5,973 nucleotides of DNA from Angelakisella sp. Its GTDB lineage: Bacteria > Bacillota > Clostridia > Oscillospirales > Ruminococcaceae. Below the pieces are notes generated by a model, which worked only from the letters and a program-made list of their open reading frames with translations, was not told the DNA's origin and ran no database searches. The stretch's first letter is position 1. Every line of letters starts with the position of its first letter. The stretch is taken from assembly GCA_022795575.1 (NCBI GenBank), contig JAAWGY010000158.1, positions 1 through 5,973 of the forward strand. The letters are read 5' to 3'. This document shows positions 5,509 to 5,973 of this stretch, one piece after another. The translations under genes and the position numbers were made by a program.

Positions 5509-5973
5509 ATGGGCGAGTTTTCCTTCTCCCTCTTCCCCAACGAGAATTTCCTGGATCTGCGGCTGTACCAGTACGGCTGGGAGCAGTGCGCTCCCCTCCA
5601 CTCCTTTGGTCCCTTTGTCCGCAACCACTACCTGTTCCACTACGTGATCTCCGGCCAGGGGGTGCTGGACGCCGACGACGAGGGCGGCGTCACCCGCCGC
5701 TACTCCCTTTCCGCCAACCAGGGGTTTCTCATCTGCCCGGGGCAGGTGACGACCTACAGCGCCGACCGGGTCCGGCCCTGGAAGTACACCTGGCTGGAGT
5801 TTGACGGGCTGCGGGTATCGGAATGTCTGGAGAGCGCCGGCCTTTCCATGGCCCAGCCCATCTACACCCCCCGCACCCTCCCCCAGGGGGAGGCGGTACG
5901 GGACGAGATGCTCCACATCGCAAACCGGCCCGATGCCTCCAGCCTGTGCCTCATCGGCCACCTGTACCTGTTC
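5509..5973 (+). CDS. AraC-family transcriptional regulator, N-terminal sensor domain (cut by window end)
   Basis: The open frame runs from ATG 5509 to the last base, giving 155 residues with no stop. It resembles the N-terminal cupin (AraC-binding) sensor domain of AraC-family sugar regulators of Firmicutes: FPNENFLDLRLYQYGWEQC (9-27), HSFGPFVRNHYLFHYVISGQG (31-51), NQGFLICPGQVTTYSAD (70-86), and WKYTWLEFDG (91-100), then a linker-like helical part. The two-helix-turn-helix DNA-binding domain, expected about 100-130 residues further on, is outside the window, so the family call rests on the sensor half. The start is supported by AAGGTGG (5494-5500) 8 nt upstream. It is divergent from the fructokinase-amylosucrase operon, separated by 121 bp containing both promoters. 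This is the usual arrangement for a local regulator that senses the pathway sugar, probably sucrose or a product; ligand and sign of control are inferred. Confidence 0.85.
   Translation, partial: MGEFSFSLFPNENFLDLRLYQYGWEQCAPLHSFGPFVRNHYLFHYVISGQGVLDADDEGGVTRRYSLSANQGFLICPGQVTTYSADRVRPWKYTWLEFDGLRVSECLESAGLSMAQPIYTPRTLPQGEAVRDEMLHIANRPDASSLCLIGHLYLF

Noticed and set aside
5001..5804. Plus-strand open frame crossing the fructokinase gene, the promoter region and the AraC gene
   Set aside because: Spans two real genes and their promoter in a different frame; composition is artefactual.
5440..5961. Minus-strand open frame opposite the AraC-family gene
   Set aside because: Antisense shadow; the plus strand reads as a coherent AraC sensor domain with a good ribosome binding site.

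Overview
The window reads as chromosomal DNA from a GC-rich, gut-type Firmicute, most likely a clostridial lineage near Oscillospiraceae/Lachnospiraceae. This rests on the protein families, the strong purine-rich Shine-Dalgarno sequences, the AT-rich sigma-A-like promoters between GC-rich genes, and the AraC regulator type. The assignment is inference; no rRNA or other marker is present.

Layout from left to right: (1) positions 69-836, plus strand, the C-terminal half of a MATE-family multidrug/Na+ antiporter whose 5' side is not continuous with a normal MATE gene. (2) 839-1669, minus strand, a complete Cof-type HAD phosphatase, convergent with the MATE frame and 2 bp from it; its intrinsic terminator lies inside the 3' end of the MATE frame. 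(3) 1820-2452, minus strand, a GyrI-like small-molecule-binding protein with a GTG start, its own promoter and visibly lower GC than its neighbours. (4) 2453-2589, a compact intergenic region holding a terminator hairpin for the upstream operon and then the promoter of the GyrI-like gene. (5) 2590-4425, minus strand, an amylosucrase-type GH13 enzyme. (6) 4422-5387, minus strand, a PfkB-family fructokinase whose stop overlaps the amylosucrase start by 4 nt. (7) 5388-5508, an AT-rich divergent promoter region centred on a near-perfect 20-bp palindrome. (8) 5509 to the window end, plus strand, the N-terminal 155 residues of an AraC-family regulator, cut by the window edge.

The coherent unit is 2590-5973. 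The fructokinase and amylosucrase form a translationally coupled two-gene operon, read away from a divergent AraC-type sensor. Inferred role: amylosucrase splits intracellular sucrose, moves the glucosyl unit onto an alpha-1,4-glucan and frees fructose, which the kinase phosphorylates for glycolysis. Neither enzyme has a signal peptide, so sucrose would have to enter unphosphorylated; no transporter is in the window. The left part (MATE remnant, HAD phosphatase, GyrI-like protein) is ordinary accessory or housekeeping content with no visible link to the sucrose unit.

I see no tRNA, rRNA, CRISPR array, insertion sequence or phage gene. Nothing here is clearly a new system. The most interesting points are the amylosucrase/fructokinase pairing, the symmetric divergent promoter, and the broken 5' end of the MATE gene.
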